Assembly (NCBI RefSeq): GCF_002953135.1
Contig: NZ_CP026372.1
Coordinates: 1,240,001 to 1,304,000 of the forward strand
Reading direction: 5' to 3'
Origin: Sphingobium sp. SCG-1
Lineage (GTDB): Bacteria > Pseudomonadota > Alphaproteobacteria > Sphingomonadales > Sphingomonadaceae
Length of the DNA: 64,000 nucleotides
Numbering within the stretch: the stretch's first letter is position 1; every line of letters begins with the position of its first letter. A model generated the notes under the pieces. The model searched no databases. It was not told the origin of the DNA and saw only the letters and a program-made list of their open reading frames with translations. The position numbers and the translations under genes were made by a program. This document shows, in pieces, positions 25,045 to 37,100 of this stretch.

Positions 25045-26979
25045 ATGCCATTCACGACCCTGCCCAAGCTTCTTTCCGAGGCTCTCGCCGCCCGTGGCTA
25101 CGCCGCGCCTACCCCGGTTCAGGCCGCCGTTCTCGAACCCGAAGCGCTTGGCCGCGACCTCGTCGTCTCCGCGCAGACCGGTTCCGGCAAGACGGTCGCC
25201 TTCGGCCTCGCCATGGCCGACGATTTGCTGAACGCCGAAGGTTTTGCGATGCCGACGCAAAAGCCACTCGCCCTCATCATCGCCCCAACTCGCGAACTGG
25301 CCCTGCAGGTCAGCCGCGAACTCATCTGGCTCTACGGCCCCACCGGTGTGCGCATCGCGACCTGCGTCGGCGGCATGGATGCCTCGAAGGAGCGCCGCAA
25401 TCTGGCGCAGGGCGCACAGATCGTCGTCGGCACGCCCGGTCGCTTGCGCGATCACCTTGAGCGTGGCGCGCTCGACCTCGCTGAACTCCGCGCCGCCGTG
25501 CTCGACGAAGCCGACGAAATGCTCGACATGGGCTTCCGCGAAGACCTGGAGCAGATCCTCGACGCCACGCCCGAAGGCCGCCGCACACTCCTCTTCTCGG
25601 CCACCATGCCAAAGCCGATCGTCGCGCTCGCCAAGCGTTACCAGAAGGACGCGCTGCGCATCTCCACCGTCGGCGAAGATCGCGGCCATGGCGACATCAG
25701 CTATCAGGCCGTCACCATCGCGCCCGCCGATATCGAAAACGCCTGCGTCAACCTGCTGCGCTTCCACGAGGCCGAAACCGCGATGCTGTTCTGCGCCACG
25801 CGCGACAACGTTCGCCACCTCCACGCCGGTCTCACCGAACGGGGCTTCGCAGTCGTCGCCTTGTCCGGCGAGCATAGCCAGAACGAGCGTAACGCAGCGC
25901 TGCAAGCCTTGCGCGATCGCCGCGCCCGCGTCTGCGTCGCTACCGATGTCGCCGCGCGCGGCATCGATTTGCCGACATTGAGCCTCGTCGTCCACGTCGA
26001 ACTGCCACGTGACGCCGAAACGCTTCAGCATCGCTCGGGCCGCACCGGTCGCGCGGGCAAGAAGGGCACTGCCGTCCTCCTTGTCCCCTATCCCCGCCGC
26101 AAGCGCGTCGAATCCATGCTGCGTGGCGCGAAGATCAATGCGGAGTGGATCTCCGCTCCCACACCGGAGGATATTCGCCGCAACGACCGCGAACGCCTGA
26201 TCCTCGCGCTGCTCGAACCCGTCGAAGTGGACGAGGAAGATCGCGAACTGGCCCAGCGCATCCTGGCCGAGCGCAGCGCCGAGGATATCGCCGCCGCCCT
26301 GGTCCGCGTCCACCGCGCCCGCATGCCCGCGCCCGAGGAACTGCTGGACGGCGCGCAAGCCCCCCAGCGCAACGACGGCCCGCGCCCCGGTTTCGAGGAT
26401 ACTATCTGGTTCCGCATGAACATCGGTCGCAAGGACAATGCCGATCCGCGCTGGCTGCTGCCGCTACTCTGCCGCCGTGGCCATATCACGCGTGGCGAAA
26501 TCGGCGCGATCCGCCTCGCCGCTAGCGAAACCCTGTTCGAGATTCCGCGCGCCGTCGCAGGCCGCTTCATCACGGCTGTCAAGCGCACGGCGGGCGATGA
26601 TCCGGATGGCGAAGGCGCAGTCATGATCGAGGAAGTGAAGGGCGGCACGCCGCGCGACGAAGCCCGCAGCAACCGCCGCAACGACGGTCCGCCGCCGCGC
26701 CGCTACGACGCGCAGCCCTCCGAAGGTCGCGGCTATCAAGGGCGGAATGAGTCGCGCGGCGAACCTCACGGTGAAGGCCGTCCTCCCCAGCGCGCGCAAC
26801 TCGGCACGCGTCCCGGCGGCACAGGCGCACCCCGAAACGGTGGCGGTGGCAAACCGTTCGGCGCAAAGCCCTTCGGCGATCGCCCAAGCGGCCCCGGCGG
26901 CGCACGTCCTCCGTTCAAGGGCAAACCCGGCGGCGGCAAGCCCTTCGCCGGCAAGCCCCGCGGTGGTCGTCCGGGCTAA
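25045..26979 (+). CDS. DEAD-box RNA helicase with DbpA-type C-terminal domain
   Basis: 644 residues. Motifs in order: Q-motif 'YAAPTPVQ', Walker A 'AQTGSGKT' (about 49-56), 'PTRELALQV', 'DEADEMLDMGF', 'SATMP', 'CVATDVAARGIDLP' and 'HRSGRTGRAGKKG'. After the helicase core, residues about 440-530 form a DbpA-like RNA-binding domain ('IGRKDNADPRWLLPLLCRRG'). The last 100 residues are Gly/Arg/Pro-rich, as in DeaD-type helicases that act on ribosome assembly or mRNA decay, often in the cold. No strong ribosome binding site precedes the ATG. Confidence 0.92.
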   Translation: MPFTTLPKLLSEALAARGYAAPTPVQAAVLEPEALGRDLVVSAQTGSGKTVAFGLAMADDLLNAEGFAMPTQKPLALIIAPTRELALQVSRELIWLYGPTGVRIATCVGGMDASKERRNLAQGAQIVVGTPGRLRDHLERGALDLAELRAAVLDEADEMLDMGFREDLEQILDATPEGRRTLLFSATMPKPIVALAKRYQKDALRISTVGEDRGHGDISYQAVTIAPADIENACVNLLRFHEAETAMLFCATRDNVRHLHAGLTERGFAVVALSGEHSQNERNAALQALRDRRARVCVATDVAARGIDLPTLSLVVHVELPRDAETLQHRSGRTGRAGKKGTAVLLVPYPRRKRVESMLRGAKINAEWISAPTPEDIRRNDRERLILALLEPVEVDEEDRELAQRILAERSAEDIAAALVRVHRARMPAPEELLDGAQAPQRNDGPRPGFEDTIWFRMNIGRKDNADPRWLLPLLCRRGHITRGEIGAIRLAASETLFEIPRAVAGRFITAVKRTAGDDPDGEGAVMIEEVKGGTPRDEARSNRRNDGPPPRRYDAQPSEGRGYQGRNESRGEPHGEGRPPQRAQLGTRPGGTGAPRNGGGGKPFGAKPFGDRPSGPGGARPPFKGKPGGGKPFAGKPRGGRPG

Positions 26980-26991
26980 CGCATAACATCT

Positions 26992-27073
26992 AAACCGTTC
27001 GCCCTGAGCGAAGTCGAAGGGATCTGCCGAGCGCAAGCGAGGCCCCTTCGCCACGGGCACGGCGAGCGGTTTG
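26992..27073. repeat. Dispersed palindromic repeat, copy 2
   Basis: The left arm 26995-27021 is identical over its length to 15826-15852. The right arm, up to 27073, is a poorer inverted copy than in copy 1. It sits just after the helicase gene, so it may also act as a 3' hairpin. Confidence 0.75.
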
Positions 27074-27102
27074 AGGTATCTGCGAACAAGAAGGCTTCTG
27101 AC

Positions 27103-27555
27103 ATGCCCCGCATCCTCGTCGACGCAGACGCCTGCCCGGTAAAGGACGAAATCTACCGCGTCGCCTTCAGGCACGAAGTTCCGGTGACGATCGTCAGCAA
27201 CAGCCCGATCCGCGTGCCCGCCCACCCGCTTATCGACCGGATCGTCGTCAGCGACGGCTTCGACGCCGCCGACGACTGGATCGCCGAGCGGGCAGGGGCT
27301 GACGCCATCGTCATCACCGCCGACATCCTCCTTGCCGACCGCTGCCTGAAGGCTGGCGCGGCGGTGATCGGCAGCAACGGCAAGCCCTTCACGATGAGTT
27401 CCATCGGCAGCGCCATCGCCACCCGCGCGATCATGGCCGACCTCCGCGCCGACGGCACCGCCATCGGCGGCCCACCTCCTTTCAGCAAAGCGGACCGCTC
27501 GCGCTTCTTGCAGACACTGGACGAGGCCTTGGTGCGGATGAAGCGGGGGCGGTAG
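27103..27555 (+). CDS. YaiI/YqxD family protein (DUF188)
   Basis: 150 residues. 'ILVDADACPVKDEIYRVAFR' at the N-terminus and 'DDWIAERAGADAIVITADIL' with 'LADRCLKAGA' in the middle match the DUF188 family, which has a PIN-like fold with conserved acidic residues. A nuclease role is suspected for the family but not established. It stands alone, after the repeat that follows the helicase gene. Confidence 0.9.
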   Translation: MPRILVDADACPVKDEIYRVAFRHEVPVTIVSNSPIRVPAHPLIDRIVVSDGFDAADDWIAERAGADAIVITADILLADRCLKAGAAVIGSNGKPFTMSSIGSAIATRAIMADLRADGTAIGGPPPFSKADRSRFLQTLDEALVRMKRGR

Positions 27556-27903
27556 TTCGGCAGTGCTGGCCAAGTCGTCAGGCAAATCTGCTGAGACATA
27601 CACAGGTGGTTTACTGACTGTCCGCAAACTCAGACGATTAGCGGATTGTGACACTACAACGCGGATAGTGGCAGCGAGCAAAATCATCGATCATCGCAAT
27701 AAGAACCATCGGCAGATTAAGCATACATAGAAAATCAGCATAGTCGCGTGTTAGCATCCTTGCGCGGAGCATCGAACATCACGGTCGACGCAGCGACGGC
27801 CGAAATAGATAATGGCAAAGCTTTCAATGATAGAAGACCCTATGTCGCTGCACAAAACTGCTACGTCGCCTCCCTTTTTGGCTAAACAAACGGCTTTTCC
27901 TAT
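27556..27903. other. Gene-free interval, AT-richer than its surroundings
   Basis: About 350 bases with stops in all frames and no recognisable protein, tRNA or repeat. It lies downstream (in transcription sense) of a histidine-kinase remnant, so it is probably eroded accessory DNA. Confidence 0.4.
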
Positions 27904-28180
27904 TCACTTGAGTTCTAGAATGAGGGTGGACAACGCAGCTATCCGATCAACAGTAGACTGCAGCTCTCCGGGGCGAGCCTCTGCATGCTGACGCTCGGTC
28001 AGGTTTCGGATGAAGCCTGTGAAGAAGCGCTGCCCATTCGTTGACAGCAGCTCCAGCGAAAAAAGTAGAGCTATCGCGTCGTTCGCCTACTACGATGCGG
28101 CCTTTTCCGATGATGCGTCTCTCACCCCTGAGATGGTATCGTTCAAGATAGCTATCGTGCGGGGGCGTTGGATAAGATCG
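27904..28180 (-). pseudogene. Remnant of a FixL-like PAS sensor histidine kinase, frameshifted
   Basis: On the minus strand one frame reads 'HDSYLERYHLRGERRIIGKG' then 'RIVVGERRDSSTF'. After a run of six A (28059-28064 on the plus strand) the match continues in another frame: 'NGQRFFTGFIRNLTERQ', then 'HAEARPGELQS', then a stop at 27904-27906. Together these track the second half of the PAS domain and the linker to the kinase in FixL-type oxygen/redox sensors. The dimerisation, His-box and ATPase parts are missing and the N-terminus is cut near the autotransporter gene end. No intact start is visible. Confidence 0.75.
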
Positions 28181-28197
28181 CTAGCGGATTCCGGCTA

Positions 28198-31100
28198 TCA
28201 GAAGGGGAGTCGGAGACCGGCCGTCCCCTTCAAGCTGTAGCTTTTGCCGAAATCGTTGAAGGCTGTGTTTGCCGAGGCTTCCGCGTAGAGCGTGAGGCGA
28301 TTGCCTAGCACGATGCTGCTGCCCACGCCCAGCTCGCCCCACAGGCGATGGTTCTCGCGCGCGATCGGTGCGCCAGACACATCGGTGACGGTGCCGTCGA
28401 GCCACTCGTAAGAGAGGTTCCCCACAACATACAGACGGCTGCGTGCATCCTGCCGGTCGAGCGCCATGCCCCAACGGGTCTTTAGGCTGTCACCGAGCTT
28501 CGACGAGACCACCGCTCCATGCGGGTCGGTGAACTGATCGAACTTGACAGTCGAGTAGGCCACCTGGATCTGTGGGGTGACCGAAAGCGTTTTGCCGACC
28601 GGCGCGCGCTTCCCGAGCTCGATGCTATAAGCTTGTCCAGTGCCGTTATTGCTGTCAGCGAGCCTGCCGAGCACCTGGGACTTCAGCTTGCTATCGAACC
28701 AGTTCATCTGCGCGCGGCCATCGACATAGAAGCCTTGCGCGCCGAACCACGTCAGCGTTGCACCGGCGCTGTAGCCCTTGGTCTTGATGCTGCCGTTGCC
28801 AAATAGCGAGACGATGTTAGCGGAGGCTTCGCCATAGCTGCCGAGCACGCCCAGCACGAGAGTCGCGCCGCCGCTGCGCTCATCGAGCACATAGTCTGCG
28901 CCGAGCTCGTACTTCCAATTATCGACATTGACGTCCGCAAGGCTGGTAGAGAACGCCGCGTTGGGCCGCGCGCGCTTAGCTTCCGTGCGCCCCCAGATGC
29001 CGGATGCCTTGCCACTTTCGATTTCCGCCCACCGCCGATTGCCGATCCGCTGTTGCATCGTGCCGAGCTCGGTGAGCGCGAGTAGGTTCTGGCCATAAGC
29101 CTCATAGATCGGCACCCCCGGTTGGTAGAGCGGGGTCTGCGGTTCATTGGGTGCATTTAGCAGGCTCGAACGCAGATACCAGTCGCCGTCGGTCGGTGTG
29201 CTTACTCCGTTCTTGTACAGCCGGTAGCCATAAGCTCCGGCGATCACCGCTTGGTCGCCCTCGAACGCATAATCACCATTAAGGGTGAACCCGCCGTCGG
29301 ACGCGCCGTCCACGTCGACGATCTTGATGCCGTTGACTGTCGGGGCGCCAAGCCCACCGCGGTTGACCACATCGATCGCGGTGGTGCCCGCTGTGGCACC
29401 GTCCACTATGAGGAGATCGGTCCGCGAACGGTCGTCGCCAAGGGCAGTCTCGATTTCCAGACGCCCGCCTGAGCCGGTATAGCCCCCCACGGTCAGTGTG
29501 CCGAACCCGTTGCGACCCGGCGCCAAGATGCCTTCGTTGCTGACGCTGCCTACTTGGCCCGTGCCCTCAAGGCGGCTGCCGCTGTTGACGCCCACTGCGC
29601 CGCCGAATGCGCCGGTGACCGCGAGCGTACCGCCCGCGACCGTCGTCGTTCCGGTATAGCTCCCGTTGATGCCGGTCAGCAGTAGCGTACCGGCACCGGC
29701 CTTGGTCAACTCTCCGGCGCCGGAGAGTTGACCTCCCAACGTGAAGGTGGTGGCCTCAGCCGTCGAGATCGTCGCCGTTCGTGTCAGCGCGATCGCCCGG
29801 CCGCTGGTGAGGGTGGAGCTGGTCGCGAGCGTGCCGCCGTCGAGCGTCACGTTGCCTTGGGCCGCACCCAGATTGGCGTCAGCCGCGATCTGCACCGTGC
29901 CGCCGTTAATCAGGGTGCCGCCAGTGTAGGTGTTGGCGCCGCCGAGCACGAGTTTGCCGGCATCGGACTTGACCAGTTGCGCATCGCCCGATAGCGCCGA
30001 ATTGATCGTCGTAGTAAACTCGGCGCCTGCCGTACTGCCGTCGCCGACGCGAATTGTCGTTTGGGGTCCGGTCAGTGTTAATGCATCGCCAGTGATCGTA
30101 TAGCTACCGGCCGTGAACTGGAGGCCCGAAACCGTCACCTGGCCGGCACCATTGCTTACAGCGACCGTGCCGCCGGTGCCGCCGAACACCGCAAACGCGC
30201 CGTCGGAATAGGCGGCGTTCAGCGCGCCGCTCGAGTTGGTCCAATTGTCGCTGGCGATGCCGTTCTGCCAGATACCGTTGCCGCCATTGATCACACCGTT
30301 GTTCTTGGGGCCAACCGCGCCGTCCCAGAAGTTGAGCACCAGCCCGGCGCTGTTCACCAGATTCACTTGGCCAGCTACCGAGGTCTGCACGGTGACGTTG
30401 CTGCCCGCCGGCAATACGCCGAGTGTCAGGCCATTGTCGGTAAGCGCGCCGCCATAGTCGAATACGCGGTATACGCCAGTGTCGAACATGCCGCCTGCGG
30501 GCACAGCCACGTTGATCGTGCCGTCGAGCAGGAGGTCGCCGCCTACATTAACCAAGTCGTTGAGCGCACCGCCCGCGACGTTGGCTTGCCCGAACTCATA
30601 TGCGAGCGTCGCGCCTTCCGCGAGCGATAGACTGCCGCCGATGGTCAGCGTGCCCGCGTCACCTGCGCCGGGGGTGATGATTGCCCCATCGGCAAGCGCC
30701 ACATTGCCGCCGATCGTGCCGACGCCGCCCAGGTCTGCACCCCCCGTGACGTTCACCCCGCCGGTCGCAGCCGAATAGTCGCCGTTCACCAGCAAAAGGC
30801 CCTGTGCGATGGTGGTGACGCCCACATAGTTGCCAGCCCCGTCGAGGATGAGGGTTCCCGCGCCACCTTTGGTGAGGCTGCCAGCGCCTGAGATTTCTCC
30901 GGTCAGGATCAGCGTCGTGCCGGTATCGGTGCGAAAGATGCCTGCACCAGCAAGATCGACGACGCGGGCCGAACTCAGGTTGGCAGTGGTGTTGAGCGTG
31001 CCGCCATTTAGGTCAAGTCCGTTGCTGGCATTACCCAAATTAGCGTCGCTGCCGATGCGGAGCGTGCCGCCAATGATCGCAGTGCCGCCAGTATGGCCGT

Positions 31101-34100
31101 TGGTACCCGAGAGCACGAGTGTGCCCAGGCCGGTCTTGACCAGTTGTGTGGCGCCGGTGATGTCACTCGCGATCATGGCGGTATAGTCTGCTCCCCCGGT
31201 CGTGCCGTCACCGACCCGGATCACCGACTGCGGCCCGATCAGCGTAAGCGCGCCGCCGGTGATCGTGTAGCCGTTAGTCGCAAATTGCAGGCCCGATGCA
31301 GTGACTGTGCCCAGGCTGTTGTCGATCGCTACCGTCCCGGCGGCACCAGTGAAGATGGCGAAGGCGCCATCGGAATAGCCCGCATTCACCGCGCCACCGG
31401 CATCGGCCCAATTGTCGTTGCCTATATCGCTCTGCCATTCACCGTTGCCGCCGTCGACGGCATTGTTGAACTTGGGGCCAGCCACGCCATCCCAGAAATT
31501 AAGCGTCGAGCCGCCGACGTTGATCAGGTTGACCTGATTGGCGACCGGAGTCTGGACGAACACATCGGCGCCCGTCGGCAGGAGCCCAAGCGTAAGGCCT
31601 TTGTCGGTCAGCGTGCCGCCATAGCTGGCGATGCGGTAAAGACCGATGTCGAAGGCGCCGCCAGGCGTCACCGCGACGTTGAGCATGCCGTCGAGCGTGA
31701 GGTCGCCGCCGACGTTAACGACGTCGTTGAGCGGACTGCCGACCGCATTGGCCGCGCCGAATTCATAAGCGAGCGCCGAGCCGCCGGACAGCGCCAAACT
31801 GCCGTTGATGGTGAGCGTCCCCGGCCCGCCGTCACCCGGCGCCAACTTAGCGCCGTCAGCCACTACAACGTCACTGCCGATCGTTCCCAAACCGCCCATC
31901 GTCGCGCCCGTTGCTACGCTAGTAAGCCCCGTAGCGGTCGACTGGTTGCCGTTGACGAGCAACGTGCCTGCGGTGACGTTCGTCGCACCGGTATAGCTGT
32001 TGGTGCCCGCGAGTGTGAAGGTGCCGGTGCCGTTTTTGACCAATGCACCGTTGGCTCCGGCGATCGTGCCGGAGAAGCTCGTGCTGTTGGCTGTTCCGAA
32101 ACTCAGCGACTTGTCGCCAAGTGCCACTATGCCCGCACCTGAGAAGTCACCGATTGTCGTGCCAGCGCTGGCGAGAGCAGCGATATCGAATATGGCTCCG
32201 TTATTCACCGCCACCGCGCCGCCCGAGTAGAGTGCGCCGTCGTCGGTGAGGACGAAGGTACCAGACGAAACGGTGGTGCCGCCAGTATAGCTGTTAGCTT
32301 TGAAGAACCGCACCGCACCGCCCGGCGCCGCGATCACGACGTTGCCGCCCGTGCCGCCGGCGATACCGCCGTCGGTGATCGTTCCCGACCAGTCGGTGGA
32401 GGAGTTGCCAAAGCCGAGCGTCAGCGTTTTGGAGCCTAAGGCAATGGTACCTGCGGGACCGCTATTGAGCTGGATCACGCGTGCGCCGGTGTTGGTCTGC
32501 GAGATGTCGAAGACCGTGCCTGCGCTGACCACTAGGTCGCCAGTACCGATCGTCCCCGCGCCGGCCAGCGCCAGCGTGCCGCCCGCGATGGCGGTTCGAT
32601 TGTTATAGGTGTTGGCACTCGTCAGGGTCAGCTTCCCGGAGCCGAGCTTGTTAACGAAGGTGCCAGTGGCACTATTGGGTCCGTCACCTATTACACCGGC
32701 CAAGGTGACATCGAAGCTTTGGGTGTCGATATCATTTGAAGTGGGGCTACCCAAAAGGATTGCTCGGTTCGACGTGAACGAGCCTGCCGCCTGGAGCGTG
32801 CTGCCCTGAAGCGATAGCGTACCCGCAGCAGCGCCAAGATCGGCATCGCTCGAGACCTGTACGGTGCCGCCACCGACCACGGTGCCGCCTGCATAGCTGT
32901 TGGCACCGTTCAGGATAAGCATACCGCCGCCCAGCTTGGTGAGTGTGCCTGTTCCCGAGATCGCGGCGCTGAGCGTGAATGTGTCGCTGCGGTTCACCAC
33001 CAACGCGGCATTGTTGACGATGTCGCCGGCCACACTGCCGGTCGCGGCGCCATTGCCAAGCTGGAGCGTCCCGCTATCGATCCGCGTCCCGCCGGTGTAG
33101 CTACTTGTGCCGGTGAGCACGAGGGTGCCGAGATCGGTTTTGACCAGTCCCGCACTACCCGAGAGTTCGCTTGCAATGGTCGCGGTGTAGCCCGCGCCTG
33201 CCACGCTGCCGTCGCCGACCTGGACGAGCGCCTGTCCCCCGGTGAGGGTCAGCGCGTCGCCAGTGATCCCATAGCCATTGCTCGCGAACTGCATGCCCGA
33301 CGCGCGGACGTTGCCGCTGCTATTGTCGACACTCACCGTCCCGGGCGCGGCCGAGAAGATCGCGAAGCTGTCGGGAGTATAGTCGGCGTTTAGTGCACCA
33401 GTGCTATTGCTCCAGTTGTTCGAGCCGCCGCCGATGCGCCATACGCCGTTGCCGCCGTCTATCTGGCCATTGTTCTTGGGGCCGGCTGCGCCGTCCCAGA
33501 AGCTCAGCGTCAGCCCGGCCGAATTGACGAGGTTGACCTGTCCCGCGACCGCGGTCTGCATCGAGACCGTGCTGCCGACTGGCGTGGCGCCAAGAGTAAG
33601 ACCATTGTCAGTGAGCGCGCCGCCGTAATTGAAAATGCGGTAGATGCCCGGACCGAAGCTGCCGCCGGTCGGCACCGACACGTTGAGCGTCCCGTCGAGC
33701 ACTAGATTGCCGCCGACATCGATTAGATCGTTGAGCGCACCGCCTGCGATATTGGCTTCGCCGAATTGCATCGACAGCGTCGCATTGGCTGCGAGCGCCA
33801 GATTGCCATTGATTGCCAGCAGGCCGGGCAGGCCGTCGAGCCCGCCCGGATCGAGCGTTCCCCCATCGGCGATCGAGACATTGCCGCCGATCACGCCGGT
33901 CCCGCCGAGTACCGCGCCGGAGGCTACGCTGGTCAGCCCTGTGGCTGCGGTCTGATTGCCGTTGACGAACAGGGCGCCGGCATTGACTTGGGTGTCGCCC
34001 GAATAGCTGTTGGCGCCGCTCAGCGTCAGCGTGCCCGCGCCCGTCTTGACCAGATTACCAGCGCCGTTGATTCCGCTCGTCAGCCCGAAGGTGGTCCCGG

Positions 34101-37100
34101 CGTCCGTCAGCAGGGTACCGTTGCTCGCGAGCGCGACCGCGCGGCCACTGTCGAAGCTTGCCGTCGTCTGGAGCGTACCGCCGTTGAACGTGAGGCCGCC
34201 CGTCGCATCGCCTAGGTTAGCGTCGCCGGAGACCCGAAGCACGCCGGCATTGATCGCCGTGCCGCCAGTGTAGCTGTTGGCACCTGTGAGCAAAAGCGTG
34301 CCGATATCCGCTTTGAGCAACTGGGCCGATCCGGTGAGTTCAGTCGCGATGCTTGCTGTTATGCCCGCACCCGTCGCGGTGCCGTCCCCGACGCGGATCG
34401 TCGCCTGCGCACCAGTGAGAGTGACGGCGTCGCCCCCGATCAGATAGCCATCCGTCAGGAACTGCATGCCCGCTACATTGACCGCACCAAGGCCTTCGTC
34501 GACGGTGACGGTGCCCGCGGCGCCTTGAAACACGGCAAATGCGCTGTCCGCGAACGGTGCATTGGGGATGCTGCCCTCATCCACCCAATTGTCGTTGCCC
34601 GTGAAATTCTGCCACAGGCCATCGCCGCCACTGACGACGCCGTCATTTTTCGGGCCGCTGCCGTCCCAGAACCGGAACTGGAGCCCCGCCGTGTTCACGA
34701 GGTTCACCTGATTAGCGACCGACGTCTGCACATAGTAGCCCGGCGATGGAATCGTGCCGATCGTCAGTCCATTATCGGTAAGGGCTCCGTCATAGTTGAT
34801 GATCCTGTAGATGCCCGGATCGAAGCTCCCGCCTACAGAGGTCTGTACGTTGAGCGTGCCATCAAGCACGAGGCTGCCACCAACATTCACCAGATCGTTG
34901 AGGGCACCGCCGACAACGTTCGCCTGACCCAGGTTCAAGTTCAGGGTAGAGCCTGCCGCAAAGTTCAGATTGCCGTTGATCGTCAGCGCGCCCGGCGCGA
35001 TGCCACTATCGCCCGGATTCAGCGTCCCGCCCGCCACCGTGACGTTTCCGCCGATCGTTCCCTTGCCGCCCAGCGTGCCGCTCGCCGCCACCGTGGTCAG
35101 TCCGGACGCCGCAGTTTGATCGCCGTTGACGATCAGCGTCCCGCCCGAGACATTGGTCGTTCCGGTATAGCTGTTGTTGCCCGTCAGGATCGTAGTACCG
35201 GCCACCTGATTGATATTGCCGATCCCGCTTACAAGCGCCGCAAAACCATAGGCCGGATCGGTGTGGTTGAAATTGACTCGCGAGGTCGCGCTGCCGAGGT
35301 TGAGCGATGCAGCATTTATGGCCCCGGCAGCCGCAGCGGTCAGGCTCTCGCCCCCGCCAATGTTGAGCACGCCGGTCGCGCCAGCATTACTGGCAAGCGT
35401 CAGCGATCCGCCGACGTTAAGCAGCCCACTATCGGTCAGCGTGACTATGCCCGTCCCGACGCCGCTGCCGACAATGAGGTTCCCCGTCGTGGTGAAGCGT
35501 GCACTCGCGCCTGAAACCAGCAAGTTTGCAGGACGCGCAGCCGAGACCGAGCCGATCGTCGCGCTGGTGAAGTTCGCCGCGCCGCCGTTCAGCAGCGAGA
35601 AGGTACCGTTGGTCATCGACAGAGAGCTGCTGCTGGTCCAGTTGGACCCCGCCCCGGTGATCGTGACGAACGGTGCGGTCGTATTGCCGGCCACTGCACC
35701 GATCTGACTCGCCCCGGCGGTGCGCAGCGCACCGCCCGAGCTGATCGTCGCGCCGGCAATGTTGCTGGCAGTGGACGTCCCCACCAAAAATCCGCCGGCG
35801 ACGTCCGCGAGCGAACCCGCACCGGATATATTGAGGCTCGTGAGGACCGGGCCAACCGGCCCGTTGCGAAGTGTCAGGTTGCCGGTCGTCGTTCTGAACA
35901 CGCCGCCATTCGAGACATTCACGGTCGCGCTCACACCCAAACCGGATTGAGATTGTGCAATGAGTCCCGTGGTACTGAAAACCGAACCGCTTCCATCGAT
36001 GCTGAGCACCGCCGAGGTGATACCCGTTGCGCCACCGGAGTTGACCGTGTTTCCGCTGGCAATGCGAAGCTCGCCCGCGTTGACAGTGGTCATACCGCCA
36101 TAGCTGCTGCTGCCGGTCAGGCTGAGGGTGCCGGCACCGGACTGAGTGAGCGTACCGGTGCCACTGACGCTGCCATCATAGGTATAGGCATCGCTCCGCT
36201 GGAACTCGAGCGTGCCATTGTTGACAATATCGCCGACGATGCTGCCCGTGGTGCCGGCAGCCCCGATCTGGAGCGTGCCGGCGGTAATGGTCGTGCCGCC
36301 GCTATGGGTAGCATCGCCGGTCAGCGCCAGGATGCCGGCGCCACTTTTGATGAGCCTACCACCGCCGGTGACAGTGCCTGTCAACCTCAGCGTCGCGAGC
36401 GCGTTGCTGGTGAGGAAGGTCCCGGCCCCGGTCAGCGTGACCGCCCTGCCGGTTATCATGCTCGTCGTGGTGTCGAGCGTGCCGCCATTGAAATCGAGCC
36501 CGCCCGCCACCGCGCCGAGATTGGCATCGCTCGCGACGCGCAATGTGCCGCCGTTGATCGCGGTCCCCCCCGTGTAGGTGTTGGCGCCACTCAGGACGAG
36601 GGTGCCAAGGTCGGTCTTGACCAGCCGGGTCGTGCCGGCGAGCACCGCCGCGATCGTGGCGGTATAGCCGGCGCCAACGGCCGTGCCGTCGCCGACGCGG
36701 ACCATCGAGTCCGGGCCGATCAGCGTCAGCGGGGCGCCATTGATAAGATAGCCATTGCTCGCGAATTGCAGTCCGGACGCGGTCACCGCGCCGTCTGTAT
36801 TGTCGACCGTCACGGTGCCGGCGGTTCCGGCGAAGATAGCGAGCGTACCGTCGGCATAAGCGGCATTCACGCTGCCGTCGGCATTGGTCCAGTTATTGTC
36901 GGCGCCGCCAAGATGCCAGGTGCCGTTTCCGCCATTGATCACATTGTTGAACTTTGGCCCGGCATTCCCATCCCAGAAGCTTTGCGAGAGGCCTACCGAG
37001 TTGATCAGATTGACCTGGCCGGCGACCGAGGTCTGGACAGTGACGCTGCTCCCGACCGGCAGTACGCCGAGCGTGAGGCCATTGTCGGTGAGCGTGCCGC

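Noticed and set aside
26464..27687. 407-residue minus-strand frame opposite the helicase and DUF188 genes
   Set aside because: It runs antisense through two well supported genes and an intergenic repeat and resembles no protein.
28010..28240. 76-residue plus-strand frame at the end of the autotransporter
   Set aside because: It overlaps the autotransporter stop and lies antisense to the PAS remnant, which has much better protein evidence.
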